A stretch of 64,000 nt of DNA from Labia minor (GCA_963082975.1 OY720350.1:22787875-22851874), one strand, 5' to 3'. Shown: positions 1-12,256, counted from the first letter of the stretch. Notes: a model not told the origin generated them from the sequence alone. Translations and numbers: made by a program.

Positions 1-204
1 ACATACATACATACACACACATATATATACACACACACACATACATACATACACACACATATATATACACACACACACATACACACAGACATTTTTCTCA
101 ACCTTAGTGAAAATGATTCAGGAACCTTCAAAATGTATAAAAACATCAAAATCTCAACATCGAAAATATTCGTGATCGCAATACTATCTCTTACGAGATA
201 GTAA
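1..204 (-). repeat. CA/TA microsatellite plus 5' end of a HINE-2 element
   Basis: Bases 1-90 are (CA)n/(TA)n/(CATA)n microsatellite. They run into the reversed 5' part of HINE-2, including TCGTGATCGCAATACTATC and the terminal palindrome ACTATCTC...GAGATAGT at about 190-203. The element continues off the left edge. Confidence 0.7.
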
Positions 205-306
205 AAAGAAAAATTTATAACTTTATAAAATCTTGTTTAAGCGTACTTCTTATCAGATAAGCTGATTATTATTTATATTTAATCTGACAATTATATATTT
301 ATTTAC

Positions 307-474
307 CGAAATGGACTTTGAATGACTGAACAAGTCTTTGCAATAGAAACAGACTACGTTCTTATTATCGGCTTCAGGATCTAAATCCATCGCAAATGTT
401 TTTGGTAGTTGTGTTACTACTCTTGCGATACTCAAAAAGCATACAATGCCGAATATGTACTTCTGATATTTCAC
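307..474 (-). CDS. Possible first exon of a small secreted protein
   Basis: On the minus strand an ATG at 474 opens a frame with a typical signal peptide (MKYQKYIFGIVCFLSIARVV), followed by an acidic stretch (DLDPEADNK) and a Cys-x2-Cys pair (VCFYCKDLF). A fair donor (TTCG/GTAAAT) sits at 307, so the exon would be 307-474 with the rest to the left, mostly outside the window. Signal peptide plus early cysteine pair is seen in many small insect secreted or GPI-anchored (Ly6-like) proteins, but there is too little here to name a family. Left of it is HINE-2 repeat, so this could also be a leftover exon. Confidence 0.35.
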
Positions 475-480
475 ATAAAA

Positions 481-1090
481 TCACATATTGAATTTTTTTT
501 TTTTTTCAATTTAAATAATTATGAATATGTCCCCCACCACTATTCCACTCCACACTTGAAGAATAATTATAAATAAAGAAAATTTTCTTTTGAAATTATT
601 GAAATGTCCTTTTCATGGATTCCTGTTCAAAGGATCTTTTTTTTCTAAATTTATTGTATATAATTTTCTTTTTGAAGTGAAAACTTCTTTAGCGGCGTTG
701 AGCACTTTTGCGGGATGGGGAAAAAGTATAGAACTCGCGTGAGATTCCAAAACGACCCGACCGACCGACCCGACCGATATACGCATGCGCAATACGGCAG
801 AATGTTAGACACTAAACTTCTGATGCATTCTTTACAAAATTTTACATATTTGCCATATTAAATATTATTATTTATATTTACATTAATAATCAGTATTACT
901 AAATTATGTATATATAAAATAAAATATTTTAATATATTATTATGTGTTAAATTATATTAAATTAATTTCTAATATATTTATATAATTTAAAATTAATTTC
1001 AGAATATATATATATATATATATTAAATTATATACTATATATAATATATTATATAATATATATTTTAATAAATTAATTTTTAAATATGTG
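481..1090. other. AT-rich intergenic DNA
   Basis: Poly(T) and AT-dinucleotide stretches. A short GC-richer patch at 690-800 holds a CCGACC-type run (CGACCCGACCGACCGACC) that resembles HINE-1 subterminal motifs but lacks the rest of that element. No gene seen. Confidence 0.6.
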
Positions 1091-1093
1091 TGT

Positions 1094-1620
1094 GTGTGAC
1101 CGTAAAGATAAAGATATATGTTTGATAATTTTTCACAGGATTAATAATTGTATAAAACTGCTATATATAGAATTTCAGCTTGATAGAATCGCTGAAAGTA
1201 CCAGAATTAATTTTTTAACACTGGAAATCTCACGCGCCAACACGTGACCTGGTGCCATCAACAAAGAGCCAAACACTCCACTATCCACTCGACTATCTCG
1301 CAAATTTGAATTTGATTAAATAATATTTATTAATTTAAATTAAATTAAATTAATTAAATTATAATTTAATAAATATTATTTATAACATCAAAATCATCAA
1401 AATCTCAACATCGAAAATTGAATTGCTGAAAGTACCAGAATTAATTTTTTAACACTGGAAATCTCACGCGCCAACACGTGACGTGGTGCCATCAAAAAAG
1501 AGCCAAACTTTCGCTGGTTTAATAAATATTATTTATTAATTTTAATTTATAATTGAATTAATTTAATTTAATTTAAATTAATATATGTTATTTAATCCAA
1601 TTCAAATTTGCGAGATATGC
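1094..1620 (+). repeat. HINE-2 fragments (two partial copies with a reversed tail between)
   Basis: 1094-1300 and 1409-1618 both carry the HINE-2 core (TAACACTGGAAATCTCACGC, CAACACGTGACNTGGTGCC). Between them (about 1281-1380) lies a reversed 3' tail with CACTCGACTATCTCGCAAAT, showing that copies landed in one another. The hairpin of the second copy is broken (GCGAGATA then TGCTGAA). Confidence 0.65.
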
Positions 1621-1624
1621 TGAA

Positions 1625-2680
1625 TATGCTTTTAAATAAAAAAAAATTTCAAGAAAGTAATTGGAATTATTAATATTAAGAATCAATAAATAAATTTATT
1701 AAACATTTAAACATGTAAATTAATCTATATATAAATTTAATAAATATTCAAACAATTGAAACAATATAAATAAAACGATTCAATATTTTACTTACATTGT
1801 GAATTATATTTTTATTTTTATTACAACTATTATTATGGGTATGTTATTTTTGGCAGTTTAAAAAAAATTAAAAATATTAATAAAATTTATCAAAATAATA
1901 AGTTGAAAAGATTTCCAATTATTTTTATTTATTTATTGTAAATTTTTCAATGTAACCATGGTAACCATAAATAGACTTTTACCAAAATATTACTAATTAA
2001 ATTAATTTTGGATTTAACTACACTAAAACCTTCCCTGGGACGCCCACAACAATCCCTGAAAGTTTCATCGCAATCGGACGGGTAGTTTTTGAGTATTTGA
2101 CAGACACACACACACACACAGACAGACAGACATATATATATATATATTCATACACATCGTATTTTTAATATTTTTGTAATAATAATCAGTTTGCTGAAAA
2201 AAATAATTATGAATTTTATATATATATACGTATATAAATTTCATTTTTCTCGTGAAGCTGGTGCGCATTCCGTCTGCTTTCAAATTTCTTACGCACAAGT
2301 TTTCACTTCTGTCGGCCAGTCCCACGACTGCCAATTCTTTTTTTAATATATAGTATATATATTAACTCTAACTTATTAAATTCAATTATTACTTAAATTA
2401 AACTAACTCACTACTAGATATAAAATTGAAAATAAAAATAAAAAAAATTGTATTGAGAAAAATTTTATCCAAATTAATATACCTATACGTATGTATATGG
2501 AGAGGAGAGAGAAAATGAAAAATTTAGATTCAAAGAAGGAGAGAAAAAATCAAATCACAAACGTTAATAAAATAAGTTGTTTTTTATATGGGAATTTTTG
2601 TTAAAGATTAATAATTTTAATAATTATTTTTATTTTTGAAATGAATTAAGATTCCATTTTCGTTGTATCAATTTTAATAT
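1625..2680. other. AT-rich DNA with one diverged HINE-like fragment
   Basis: 2040-2160 reads TTTCATCGCAATCGGACGGG followed by a CA/GACA microsatellite, a pattern like the middle of DINE/HINE elements but of another family. A GC-richer patch at 2250-2335 is unexplained. The rest is AT-rich with no gene seen. Confidence 0.5.
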
Positions 2681-2828
2681 TCGATTTTTTTGATTATTTA
2701 CTTAAATATTAAAACAAACCAACACAATTTTCATTTACCTCCACCACCTCCTCCGCTTCCTCTACCGCTTTTATACAACAATAAACCTTCTTCAGAAATC
2801 TTAAGTTACGTATATGATAACATTAACA

Positions 2829-2948
2829 ATGAATCCATGGAAACTTGGCCCTTTTATACTATTTTCAACAATCGGATTTGTGAATCTCCAAGGTGCCCTT
2901 ATTTTCTTTTTCCCCATCCTAATCGCAATTCCATGTTTAATTTTATAA
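2829..2948 (+). other. Short ORF with a membrane-spanning stretch
   Basis: ATG-initiated 39-codon frame (MNPWKLGPFILFSTIG... ending IPCLIL), almost wholly hydrophobic, preceded by a proline-rich out-of-frame stretch. Slightly richer in GC than its flanks and not shared with the repeats here. It could be a fragment of a membrane protein exon or chance; no family recognised. Confidence 0.12.
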
Positions 2949-3321
2949 ATAAACAAATACAAGTAATTTTTCTTATATACCATGTAAAAATTTTACAATA
3001 TTTTTTATTAATTATTATTTTATTAAAAAAAAAACAAACAAAACATGGAGTGATTCTATTTATTTATAATCATTACTATTTAGACATTATTTATTAATTA
3101 ATTGATTCATTATCTATTAATTAATGGAAAACATTAAAATGATATTATGTAAATTTGTTGAATATATTTTCAATATAGATATATATACCTTTACAAGTAA
3201 GTACTTCATATAAGATTTTATGAAATTTGATTTTTATTTTTCAACAATTCTTTTTCTTGCCATTTAAGTATACTAGTATAACATATATTTATTAAAGCTT
3301 TTGTGGTTATTTTGATAATTA

Positions 3322-3577
3322 TTAAGAGAATTTTTATTAAAAGACCACATTATTTGTATAAAATTATTTATCAAATTAAAATAATTGTACAACGTTTCAA
3401 CTGCTTATTCTGCAGTCGTTTTCAAGTAACCGTACGCTTGCTCCGATCATCAGTCCGCTTGAATCGGAGCTGCTTGAAAACGACTGCAGAATAAGCAGTT
3501 GAAACGTTGTACAATTATTTTAATTTGATAAATAATTTTATACTAATAATGTGGTCTTTTAATAAAAATTCTCTTAA
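3322..3577. repeat. Foldback element, about 105-bp arms
   Basis: Left arm 3322-3426 and right arm 3473-3577 are nearly perfect inverted repeats around a 46-bp spacer that itself holds GCTCCGAT/ATCGGAGC. The inner arm ends carry CGTTTCAACTGCTTATTCTG. The same motif, diverged, occurs in the foldback at 63533-63912, so this is a family. Read on the minus strand the motif is a small stem followed by GAAACG, reminiscent of terminal repeats of Penelope-like elements. Confidence 0.75.
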
Positions 3578-3914
3578 TAGTATAACATATACATGTAAAA
3601 GGTAAATTATTCAAATCTTTCGTTTCGCATTTCTCTTGATACTTTTTATTGATTAAAGACTAAAAATAAAATTGAATACCTTTCTAAGTGCATTCTAATG
3701 AAGATACCAGATATTTATTAGAGAATTTCTTGATTAGCATCTTGAAAAAACGCACTAGGACGGTACAATCCATCAACAACGACCTTTCTACTAATATATT
3801 GAAATGAAATACATTCTATACATATACATAAAATATTTTTTAGAAAATTAAATATAAAATAAAAAAAAAATAAATCTATATATATAATATATATATATAT
3901 AAAAACTTATTATT

Positions 3915-6900
3915 TTATATATCATCTCTTTTAATTAATATTGATAACAAAGGCCGATCCGGTTTTAAAGTAAATGCGGAGAGTACACCAATATCTTCAG
4001 GTTTTTGCAAAGATTTAATCCGATACTTTGAAAGTAATGCAGCTATAACAAGTTTCATCTCAATCATAGCAAATTTTTGACCTAAAAATAAATATTATTA
4101 TATAATAAAATATCAATAATATTACAAAAATGTATCAATGCACAATATTAAGTTTAGGGATAATTCAAAAAAGAAGAAATATAAAAACTATTATCGAGTA
4201 TATATAGAAAATTATTTTTGAAGATATCAAAACAATTAATATTTGACTTAATGTTTAATCTGTAGACTCTAGACTATTTTAAACATGGACTCTTAATAAA
4301 ATTTGTGAATGTCATTATAAATTAAAAAATAGAGATAAAATAAAGTAATTTGAGTTGAAGCATACCAATACAATTTCTTGGTCCCGCACTAAATGGGATA
4401 TAAGAAAATGGATTTCTCTTTTCACAATGAATTGGAAGAAATCGATTTGGATCAAATTTGTAAGGATCGGGATAATATCTTGGATCTCGATGTATAAGAT
4501 ATGTGAAAACAGGCACATTAACTCCAGGTGGAATTGTAACACCATCTGAAAATTAGTAATCGTTATTTAACCAGAAATAGATTTACCGTGAAAATAGATT
4601 ACCATATTGTAGATTCTAAATCGATACCTAATTCTAAAGGTGCACTGAGTTTTCGGCTGAAAATTGGCACACTGGGATACAACCGAAGAGTCTCTTTAAT
4701 GACCCTCTCTAGCAACTGTAGTTGTCGTAATTTTTCTCCTTTTTCCTGACATTGGTTGGCAAAATCCACTTCTTTGATTACGTCTTCCTAAAATTTCAAA
4801 AAACAGAGTTCAAATTTTATTGATCTTAAATTTATAAAATAATGATAATAATAATAATAATACACCTGAATATCTGGATGATTTCCAAGCAAAAACACAC
4901 ACCAATTTAATGCAGTAGCTGTTGTATCGAATCCCTTTGAAAAGAGAAAAATAAAAATAAATTTTCTTTAATAATTTCTTCTTCTATCTTTTCTTTTACT
5001 AATAATCATTCCATTTATGTTAATAACTAATATATAAAACTTTTTAAAAACATGCTTTTATTTAAATGCGCTAAAAAGGAGAAAATAATTTCTCCACACC
5101 CACCACCACGAATCATATCTAAAAAATGAAAAGATGGGCGCCAAACATGCAGGAAAAGAAGAATAATACGAAGGACATTTCATTGTATACGCACAAACCT
5201 TTCTGTTTTTTTCCTTTTCCACTATACTTGTCAACTATGTCTATTTGAAGTAGAATTTTCGTTTTTCCCTGTATGTTTGGCGCCCACGCTTTAGATATTT
5301 TTAATTGTAAGAAAATCGTGGTGTGTATAGAGAAATTTTCTCGTTTTTAGTGTATTTAAATAAAAGCGTTATTATTTTGTTTTCTTATCTTCTAGTTTTT
5401 ATATTCTTCTTGAATGTCTTTTAAAATACGGTTTTTATTTTCTTTCTCTTTACTCAAGTTTTTGCAACTGAATATAATAATAATAATTTATAATAATTTA
5501 TAATATATCAGTAAGAATTATAACTAACCTCAAACATAAATGTATCCACTTCTTCTCTTATATCTCTACTACTAAAACTGCTATCATTTTGAGAAACATC
5601 CAACAGCAAATCAAGAAAGGAGAGTCGCTTTTTCTTGTTATAATCTAAATAAACAAAATATTAAAATATGCAGTTTTAGACAAAATTTGTTATACATAGA
5701 TTTTTTATTATATTATTAACTATATTTTTTTTACCGACCGACGATAGTAAGGGAGGTATTGTTTTCACACCAAATTTCACATGTGGAGATTTTTACATAT
5801 CTCCACGAATCATGCATTTTCTAAACAGAAAAAAGTATTTTTAGCATGATGTCTGTCCGTCTGTCCGTCCGTCTGTCCGTCTGTCCGTCCGTATAGATGT
5901 GTACAGCCTGAACGGCTCAACCGATTTTGATGAAATTTGGTATATTTACTTAATGCATCAGTGGGATGAATTGATCAACTTTTGGTGCAATTCGGGAAAC
6001 CGGAAGTGGTAGTATTAGCGATCGACGATAGGAAGGAAAGGGTTATTTTCACACCAAAGGAGATTTTTTTATATATCACCACGAATCATGCATTTTGTAT
6101 TGGTTTTATCCTCGAAAAAAATCATATTTATTAGTTTTTTCTTGATTTAAAATTATATGACGTCATCCAGCCATGCATGACGTCACAGCCTGGTCTTGCA
6201 TATATATTATAAATAAAATAAAATTAAAAATGTTTATATTTATTATTTATGTATCCATATCTGTTTTTTATTACATTAATAGATATATGAAAATTATTTG
6301 AAATTGTTTCTGTAGCTGGAAATTAATTTATTTCAAACCGTCGGTCGGTTCGGACCTGGCCACAGGTCAACTTATTTTAAATATGGTACAAATTTTGATC
6401 AAGTCTATTAATCAATCTTTCAGAAATAATATTAAAATAAATAAGTAAGTATTTTTAAATTTGAAATTTTAATTTTTTATAAAATTAAAAAAATTACCAT
6501 TTCTATGTTTATTATTAGCAAATTGTTTTTTTCTTTCTTGGATTACCTAAAATAAATAATTATTAAAATTATATTACATTATATTAATTCATTATTTTTT
6601 CCACTTAATACGGGTTATACGTATATATATGGTCAAATTTCATAAAAAAAAATCGGTGTAATAACAATAACAGTCACCATTTATTTTTGAGATCATTTAG
6701 AATTAATTTCCATATTCTGCGTTTTTATCAAGTTTGTATCAAAAAATTACATTTTCTTTTTGCTTTTATGTTATGTTAGTATCAATTATCAATCCAAATT
6801 AAGAAAGAAAAGAGGAAGGAATGTTTACCTCGTTATAGTGGGCGCCAAATTCTATGTATATCGAGAAACAAAATGGTGTTATATTAATTTTTTTTACAGA

Positions 6901-9900
6901 ATTTTTTTAGTGAGCCATTTAAGAAATTCTAGTAAAATTGGGAAGTTGATTGCGTTCATTATGTTTTTTAGTGTTTTATTATATTATTATATTTATTATA
7001 GATTCAATTACAAATTAATTTGAATTCAGTGATTTCAATGTTTCCATTTAATACAGTGGTTCCCAAACTTATTAGGCCAAGCGCCCGGTTTCCATAAAAA
7101 AGTTTACTCAGCGCCCCCTTGGAAATTAATTTTTTTAAATTTTAATAAAAATTAATCAGAAAGATAAATGTACCTATTTGCAAAATATTATAAATAAAGA
7201 TTTAAATTAGAAACATTTATGTACCTATTTATTCATCTCAGAATAGAAAAATGCATCTGAGGCCATCACCGCCCCACTGGATCGCTCAAGCGTCCACGAG
7301 GGGGCGGTAGCTCCCACTTTGGGAATCACTGATTTAATATAATAAAATACATACCGTATCCGTAAAATTATGAACAATTTTTTCTATTTTCCTTTCTTTT
7401 CTTCTTGTTGGTGAAAAAAAGTAGGTAAAAGGCATCATAAGCCATATACTTTGTTTCTTTTCCAATATCACAGATATTAAACTATTTTATAAAAAAATAT
7501 CAAATAAATAAATAAATAAATAATATTTTAACTTCAAAATTAATTGTCTACCAAAAAAATACCATAAATACAAACCTTTTAACACCTTCGACATACTCGT
7601 TACCTTTAATTTGTGAATTTCCTTTCAATCCCATTGCTGATTCTGAAATTTGAGATAACAATATTTACATATGAAGTATGAAGTTGTATAAATTCAATTA
7701 AGTCATTTAAAAGGAATATTGTATTGAACATAATAAACAACGATTATATTTTTTATTATTAATTAGTAATTTATTAATAAATAATTTTAAAAAATATTTA
7801 ATTATTTAATATTATATTAAATAATAAAGTGACAAATGTTTTTTAAATTTAAGTTTAAAATAATCACTTTACATAGATTAAATCACAATAACAAAAAAAA
7901 AAAAAAAATATAAAACCTAGCAAATTTATGTAGTCTGTAATTTCCCTCCCCCCCCCCCCCTCTTTCATCGTCTCATACATCATTCTTTATATAGCTTAAT
8001 TTGAAAAATTCAGATTGTTTTGGTTTTTAACTATCTTTCGATACTAAGAGAAAATGTTACAAAGTTCTACATACCTACTATAATCTTGTCAATATTGTAT
8101 TATAAGTAATAATATATATTCTCATATATTATCTTTTATTTACTATTATTTAATTGAAATACCAACCACACATAATATCCAAAGTCAAATTCATTATATA
8201 TGGAAAAATTTCGAATGGTTTCCCATCCAATGCATGCTTCTCCAAAAGTTGAATAAAAATATCAGCATTTTGATTCGATATCTCTTCATGATGTTCAAGA
8301 ATTTTAAAATGAAATGCTGAAGTCAATAATTTTCGATGCTTAAACCATTTGTTACCTAAAAGATTATTAATTATATAACTATTATACACATATACGAGTA
8401 TATAAACAATTTTATTACAAGATTCACAACGTTTGTAGAGGAGTTTCATTCTTATGATTACTAAACATCTCATAATTATTTGATTACTATTTATTATATT
8501 TTTAGTTAAAATTCAAAAAAGGGCAAGAATATTTAATTAAATTATCATGTTTTTTTAAATTCCGTTTCAACAGTAAGGATAATTTTTAATTATATTGTTT
8601 TTTTTAATTTTTCACATATATTTTGCCAATAACTAATTATTCACTTTGATTAATATATCATATGAATACCTGAACTCAGCAGAAGACCATCTCCAAGCCA
8701 GCCTTTTAAAATTCCATAAATAAAATCTTTAGAAATATTTCTATTATCACTTAGAAGTACCTAAAAATAGGTTCATTAATTAAACTATGCATTATTAAAT
8801 ATGCAACTAATTAAAGCAATCTTCCAGTTCTTTTGGTATTATTTTATTTATTTTGTTTTTACCGACCGACGATATTAAGGGAGGTATTGTTATCACACCA
8901 AATTTCACATGTCGAGATTTTTACATATCTCCACGAATCATGCATTTTCTTAACAGAAATAAGTTGACCTGTGGCCAGGTCCGAACCGACCGACGGTTTG
9001 AAAAATTAATTTCCAGCTACAGAAACAATTTCAAATAATTTTAATATATCTATTAATGTAATAGAAAACAAATATGAATATAACATAAATATTTTTAATT
9101 TTATTTTATTTATAATATATATGTAAGACCAGACTGTGACGTCATGAATGGCTTGATGACGTCATATAATTTTAAATCAAGTAAAAACTAATAAATATGA
9201 TTTTTCTCGAGGATAAAACCAATACAAAGTGCATGATTCGTGGTGATATATAAAAAAATCTCCTCATGTGAAATTTGGTGTGAAAATAACCCTTTCCTTC
9301 CTATCGTCGATCGCTAATACTACCACTTCCGGTTTCCGGATATACACCAAAAGTTGATCAATTCATCCCACTGATGCATTAAGTAAATATACCAAATTTA
9401 ATCAAAATCGGTTGAGCCGTTCAGGCTGTACACATCTATACGGACGGACAGACGGACAGACGGACGGACAGACGGACGGACAGACGGACAGACGGACGGA
9501 CAGACATCATGCTAAAAATACTTTTTTCTGTTTAGAAAATGCATGATTCGTGGAGATATGTAAAAATCTCCACATGTGAAATTTGGTGTGAAAACAATAC
9601 CTCCCTTACTATCGTCGGTCGGTAAAAAGTATTTTTAGCATGATGTCTGTCCGTCCGTCCGTATAGATGTGTACAGCCTGAACGGCTCAACGGATTTTGA
9701 TGAAATTTGGTATATTTACTTAATGCATCAGTAGGATGAATTGATCAACTTTTGGTGCAAATCCGGAACCCGGAAGTGGTAGTATTAGCGATCGACGATA
9801 GGAAGGGAAGGGTAATTTTCACACCAAATTTCACATCTGTTTTTTTATTACATTAATAGATATATTAAAATTATTTGAAATTATTTCTGTAGCTGGAAAT

Positions 9901-12256
9901 TAATTTACTTCAAACCGTCGGTCGGTCGGACCTGGCCACAGGTTAACTTATTTTTAGTAATTGAAAGAGGAAATTTTGCCATCGACCCTCAATAGCCCCT
10001 CAGGGACTTTCGACCCTATTTAAAGCTTCATAGATATGCAGGAGGTGAGCCTGGATTGTTGGTACTAATCGTGGGTTTCAATTATGTTTCTCCTTATTAA
10101 TAGTTCTATCGAAATTTACCTTGGGTACATTCAGACTTAAGAAGGGAAGCGACTCAAGTATAAAATGCAGGAATCTATAACCAGAATCTTTCAAAATTCC
10201 GAATGTGTTAAAATAATGACACGCACTATAACTATTTTTATTTAATTTAATACTGGAATATTTATTTACAAATTGGTTGAAAATCAAACGGGAACCATTT
10301 AAACAAAAAAAATTCCTGTATTACGTTACGCTGACGACTTAGGATTCCGCAATTGCAATTAAAGATAGAGTTTAAAAATTAATTGAGGCAAAGAGGTAGG
10401 TCTGAAATTAATTCTAAAGAGAGAAATAGAATTAACATACAAAATCTTAACATACAAAACGTAGAATTTAAAAATGTCGAAAAATTTAAATCGAAATTGC
10501 AATCATGTTACGCCTATTATCATGCAGTAAAGGTTTACAGTTACAGAAACAATTTCAAATAATTTAAATGTATCTATTAACGCAATAAAAAACAGATATG
10601 GATATAACATAAATATTTTTAGTTGCCCGTGATCTTTCCCGGGATCATAATAAAGAGGGTGCGACGTCATAAAATTGTAAATTAAGAAAAAACTAATGAA
10701 GATGATTTTCCAGAGAATAAAACCAATACAAAGTGCATGAATTGTGGAGATATTTAAAAAAATCTCCTCATGTGAAATTTGGTGTGAAAATAACCCTTCC
10801 CTTCCTATGAAATGTATCTGTTAATGCAATAAAAAACAGATATGGATTTTGTAATAGTGGGAGAAATGACCCTTGATCTAATAAAGATGGCTAGCGTTTA
10901 CCTACTGTTGGCTAGACAGACCGAACTCGGACATTGAGGTGAGAGGAAGGGAGCGAAGAGAGTGTGGCCCGAGAAGAAAGAAGATTTGTGTCCAAATTAT
11001 AATATGTGTTTAATTTAATAGACTCACCAAAATAGAACAGAATACATAGAAAGCATTAAAAGCTCAGCAGTCGACCCGGTCGACTCGGCTGCCAGATAAG
11101 AACTGATAGAATTTAAAATAAAAAGTGAAATATTATAATAATTCTTTGATTGGGAATCGCTATGATAATTCATTGTTTAAAATGATTCCGCTAGGGACAG
11201 TGAGCCGCGAGATGCTCTTGAATGAACAACACGGAGAATTATATAAACTTTAAAAAATTAATTTCTGCGGTTATTGATAGATTTTAATAAAATGTATAGC
11301 CTATGTTACTCTAAAGGTATATAAGAATATTGTGATGTAATTTCATAGAAATCGGTTCAGGCAATTCTGAGTCATACTGATTAAGTAAATACACCAAATT
11401 ATATCAAAATCCGTTGAGCCGTTCAAGCTGTACACATCTATACGGACGGACAGACATCATGCTAAAAATACTTTTTTCTGTTAAGAAAATGCATGATTCG
11501 TGGAGATATGTAAAAATCTCCATATGTGAAATTTGGTATGAAAACAATACCTCCCTTACTATCGTAGGTCGGTAAAAATTTATCAAATAAGATAGAAGTT
11601 AAAAAATTATATTCTGGATTAAAATATTCTATATATGATAAGAATTGATAAAAATAAATATGTATTTTGTTAATTGGTTAAACTAACCTGAACATCTTCA
11701 ACATCTTTCAAAAATAAAGTTGCATGACCTAAAATGAAAGCTTTCACTCTGCTTCCAAAATTTAAGAAAAGTTGGTTATAACTTTCCAATTCCGCTGAAA
11801 TATCATAAATTGGAATTTTTATTATAAATAAAATGATTCATTAAATAATGATACAATTGATTAGAAATTTAAAGAAATAAAAGAAATCCCTTTTTATATG
11901 TAATAAATATATTTACAAATACACAAGCAAATTTAAAATTATAATTATCTTTTATTTTAAAATCAAAGGTAAAAAATTCTTCCAATCTTTTTCTTTATAA
12001 TTCAATCATAATAATATTGTATTTGAAAAACTTTGTAATATTATAATAATTATGGATATCTATGGTGCTGATACTTGTTATACTTACAGTCAGGTGTTTG
12101 ACTTATGACTGCAAAATTTCCAAAAATAGGCACTCCTTTCGGACCAGGAATGGTATTTAATGTTTCTCTAATCTCTTTTGATGAGAATTCATAAGGAATT
12201 ATTATATATAAAGTTAAAAGTATTAGAAATAATGTGAATAATATTTCCAGCCACAT
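3915..12256 (-). CDS. CYP4: Cytochrome P450 CYP4 family, gene A (12 exons, intact)
   Basis: Haem-thiolate monooxygenase, expected in the ER membrane; insect CYP4 enzymes oxidise fatty acids, hydrocarbons or xenobiotics, and the substrate here is unknown. Exons (minus, 5' to 3'): 12088-12256, 11688-11794, 8670-8760, 8167-8355, 7576-7642, 7355-7481, 6498-6546, 5529-5644, 4866-4934, 4628-4787, 4366-4545, 3915-4081. All junctions are GT-AG, phases agree, and the sum is 1491 nt (496 codons plus stop), normal for the family. Exon 1 gives an N-terminal anchor starting MWLEILF and a proline hinge IPGPKGVP. Other motifs: ESAMG (CYP4 hallmark region), I-helix GFDTTA, K-helix KETLR (ExxR), FDPNRF, and haem loop [10 protein letters not shown]. 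The start is the first in-frame ATG and is conserved in B and in the inverted fragment. Introns 2, 6, 7 and 8 carry transposons without damaging the frame. Exons and phases are read directly; function is by family. Confidence 0.93.
5054..5367. mobile_element. MITE-like inverted-repeat element in intron 8 of gene A
   Basis: Ends are imperfect inverted repeats (GCTTTTATTTAAATGCGCT at the left, its complement at the right with two changes). Internal similarity continues inward (TTTCTCCACACC against GGTGTGTATAGAGAAA, GGCGCCAAACAT against ATGTTTGGCGCC). Absent from intron 8 of gene B. No clear target duplication, so the superfamily is unknown. Confidence 0.6.
5733..6376 (+). mobile_element. HINE-1 (DINE-1/Helentron-like non-autonomous element), gene A intron 7
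   Basis: Complete copy: 5' ACCGACCGACGATAGTAAGG, internal (GTCY)n microsatellite at about 5850-5890, inverted subterminal CGTCGGTCGGT near the right end, hairpin GACCTGGCCACAGGTC, and terminal AACTTATT. Gene B has the empty site at about 44485 (TATATTTTTAAATATGG). Subterminal inverted repeats, a GTCY microsatellite and a 3' hairpin with no target duplication are the known signature of DINE-1/HINE elements. Confidence 0.85.
7054..7331. mobile_element. hAT-type MITE, gene A intron 6
   Basis: Terminal inverted repeats CAGTGGTTCCCAAACT / CAGTGATTCCCAAAGT with an 8-bp target duplication ATTTAATA at 7046-7053 and 7332-7339. In gene B the corresponding place (about 44960-44985) has only the right terminus fused to a GGGCGCC stretch, i.e. 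an internal deletion rather than an empty site. Confidence 0.85.
7743..8150. other. Gene A intron 4 body with homopolymers
   Basis: AT-rich intron sequence with poly(A) at 7893-7908 and a C-run at about 7944-7960. Bases 7824/7825 mark the A|T site where gene B carries a Helitron. No other element seen. Confidence 0.6.
8861..9953 (+). mobile_element. HINE-1, split by a nested HINE-1, gene A intron 2
   Basis: Outer copy: 8861-8957 (ACCGACCGACGATATTAAGG ... CTTAACAGAA) resumes at about 9624 (AAGTATTTTTAGCATGATG) and ends in GGCCACAGGTTAACTTATT at 9953. The halves join into one normal element once the inner copy is removed. Gene B has the empty site near 47545-47555. Confidence 0.82.
8958..9623 (-). 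mobile_element. HINE-1 nested inside another HINE-1
   Basis: Full-length reversed copy: starts AATAAGTTGACCTGTGGCCA (3' end), long (GGAC/AGAC)n microsatellite at about 9440-9505, ends ATCGTCGGTCGGT (5' end). It lies in opposite orientation within the outer copy, so it is the younger insertion. Confidence 0.85.
9954..11180. repeat. Scrambled repeat debris in gene A intron 2 (LINE and HINE-1 pieces)
   Basis: 10316-10545 translates to a decayed LINE reverse transcriptase stretch containing LRYADDL and then the region before FKYLG, same family as the LINE at 43568-44222. 10536-10620, 10680-10800 and 10801-10860 are out-of-order HINE-1 pieces. 9960-10310 and 10860-11170 are GC-richer than the flanks and unassigned. 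Confidence 0.55.
11270..11577 (-). mobile_element. HINE-1 fragment (5' half), shared with the inverted CYP4 copy
   Basis: Reversed 5' half ending ATCGTAGGTCGGT at 11573. The same insertion with the same flanks (ATAAGATAGAAG) is present in mirror image at 30676-30990, so it predates the inverted duplication. Confidence 0.8.

Noticed and set aside
2065..2334. 89-codon minus-strand ORF
   Set aside because: Made of microsatellite (CVCVCVCLS) and HINE-like repeat; no protein features.
3427..3472. CTGATGA in the spacer of the first foldback (minus strand) as a hammerhead core
   Set aside because: No stem II hairpin followed by GAAA lies at the required distance; only the arm motif resembles the family.
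5850..5892. (GTCY)n runs as CRISPR-like or regulatory repeats
   Set aside because: They are the internal microsatellite of HINE-1; spacers are absent.
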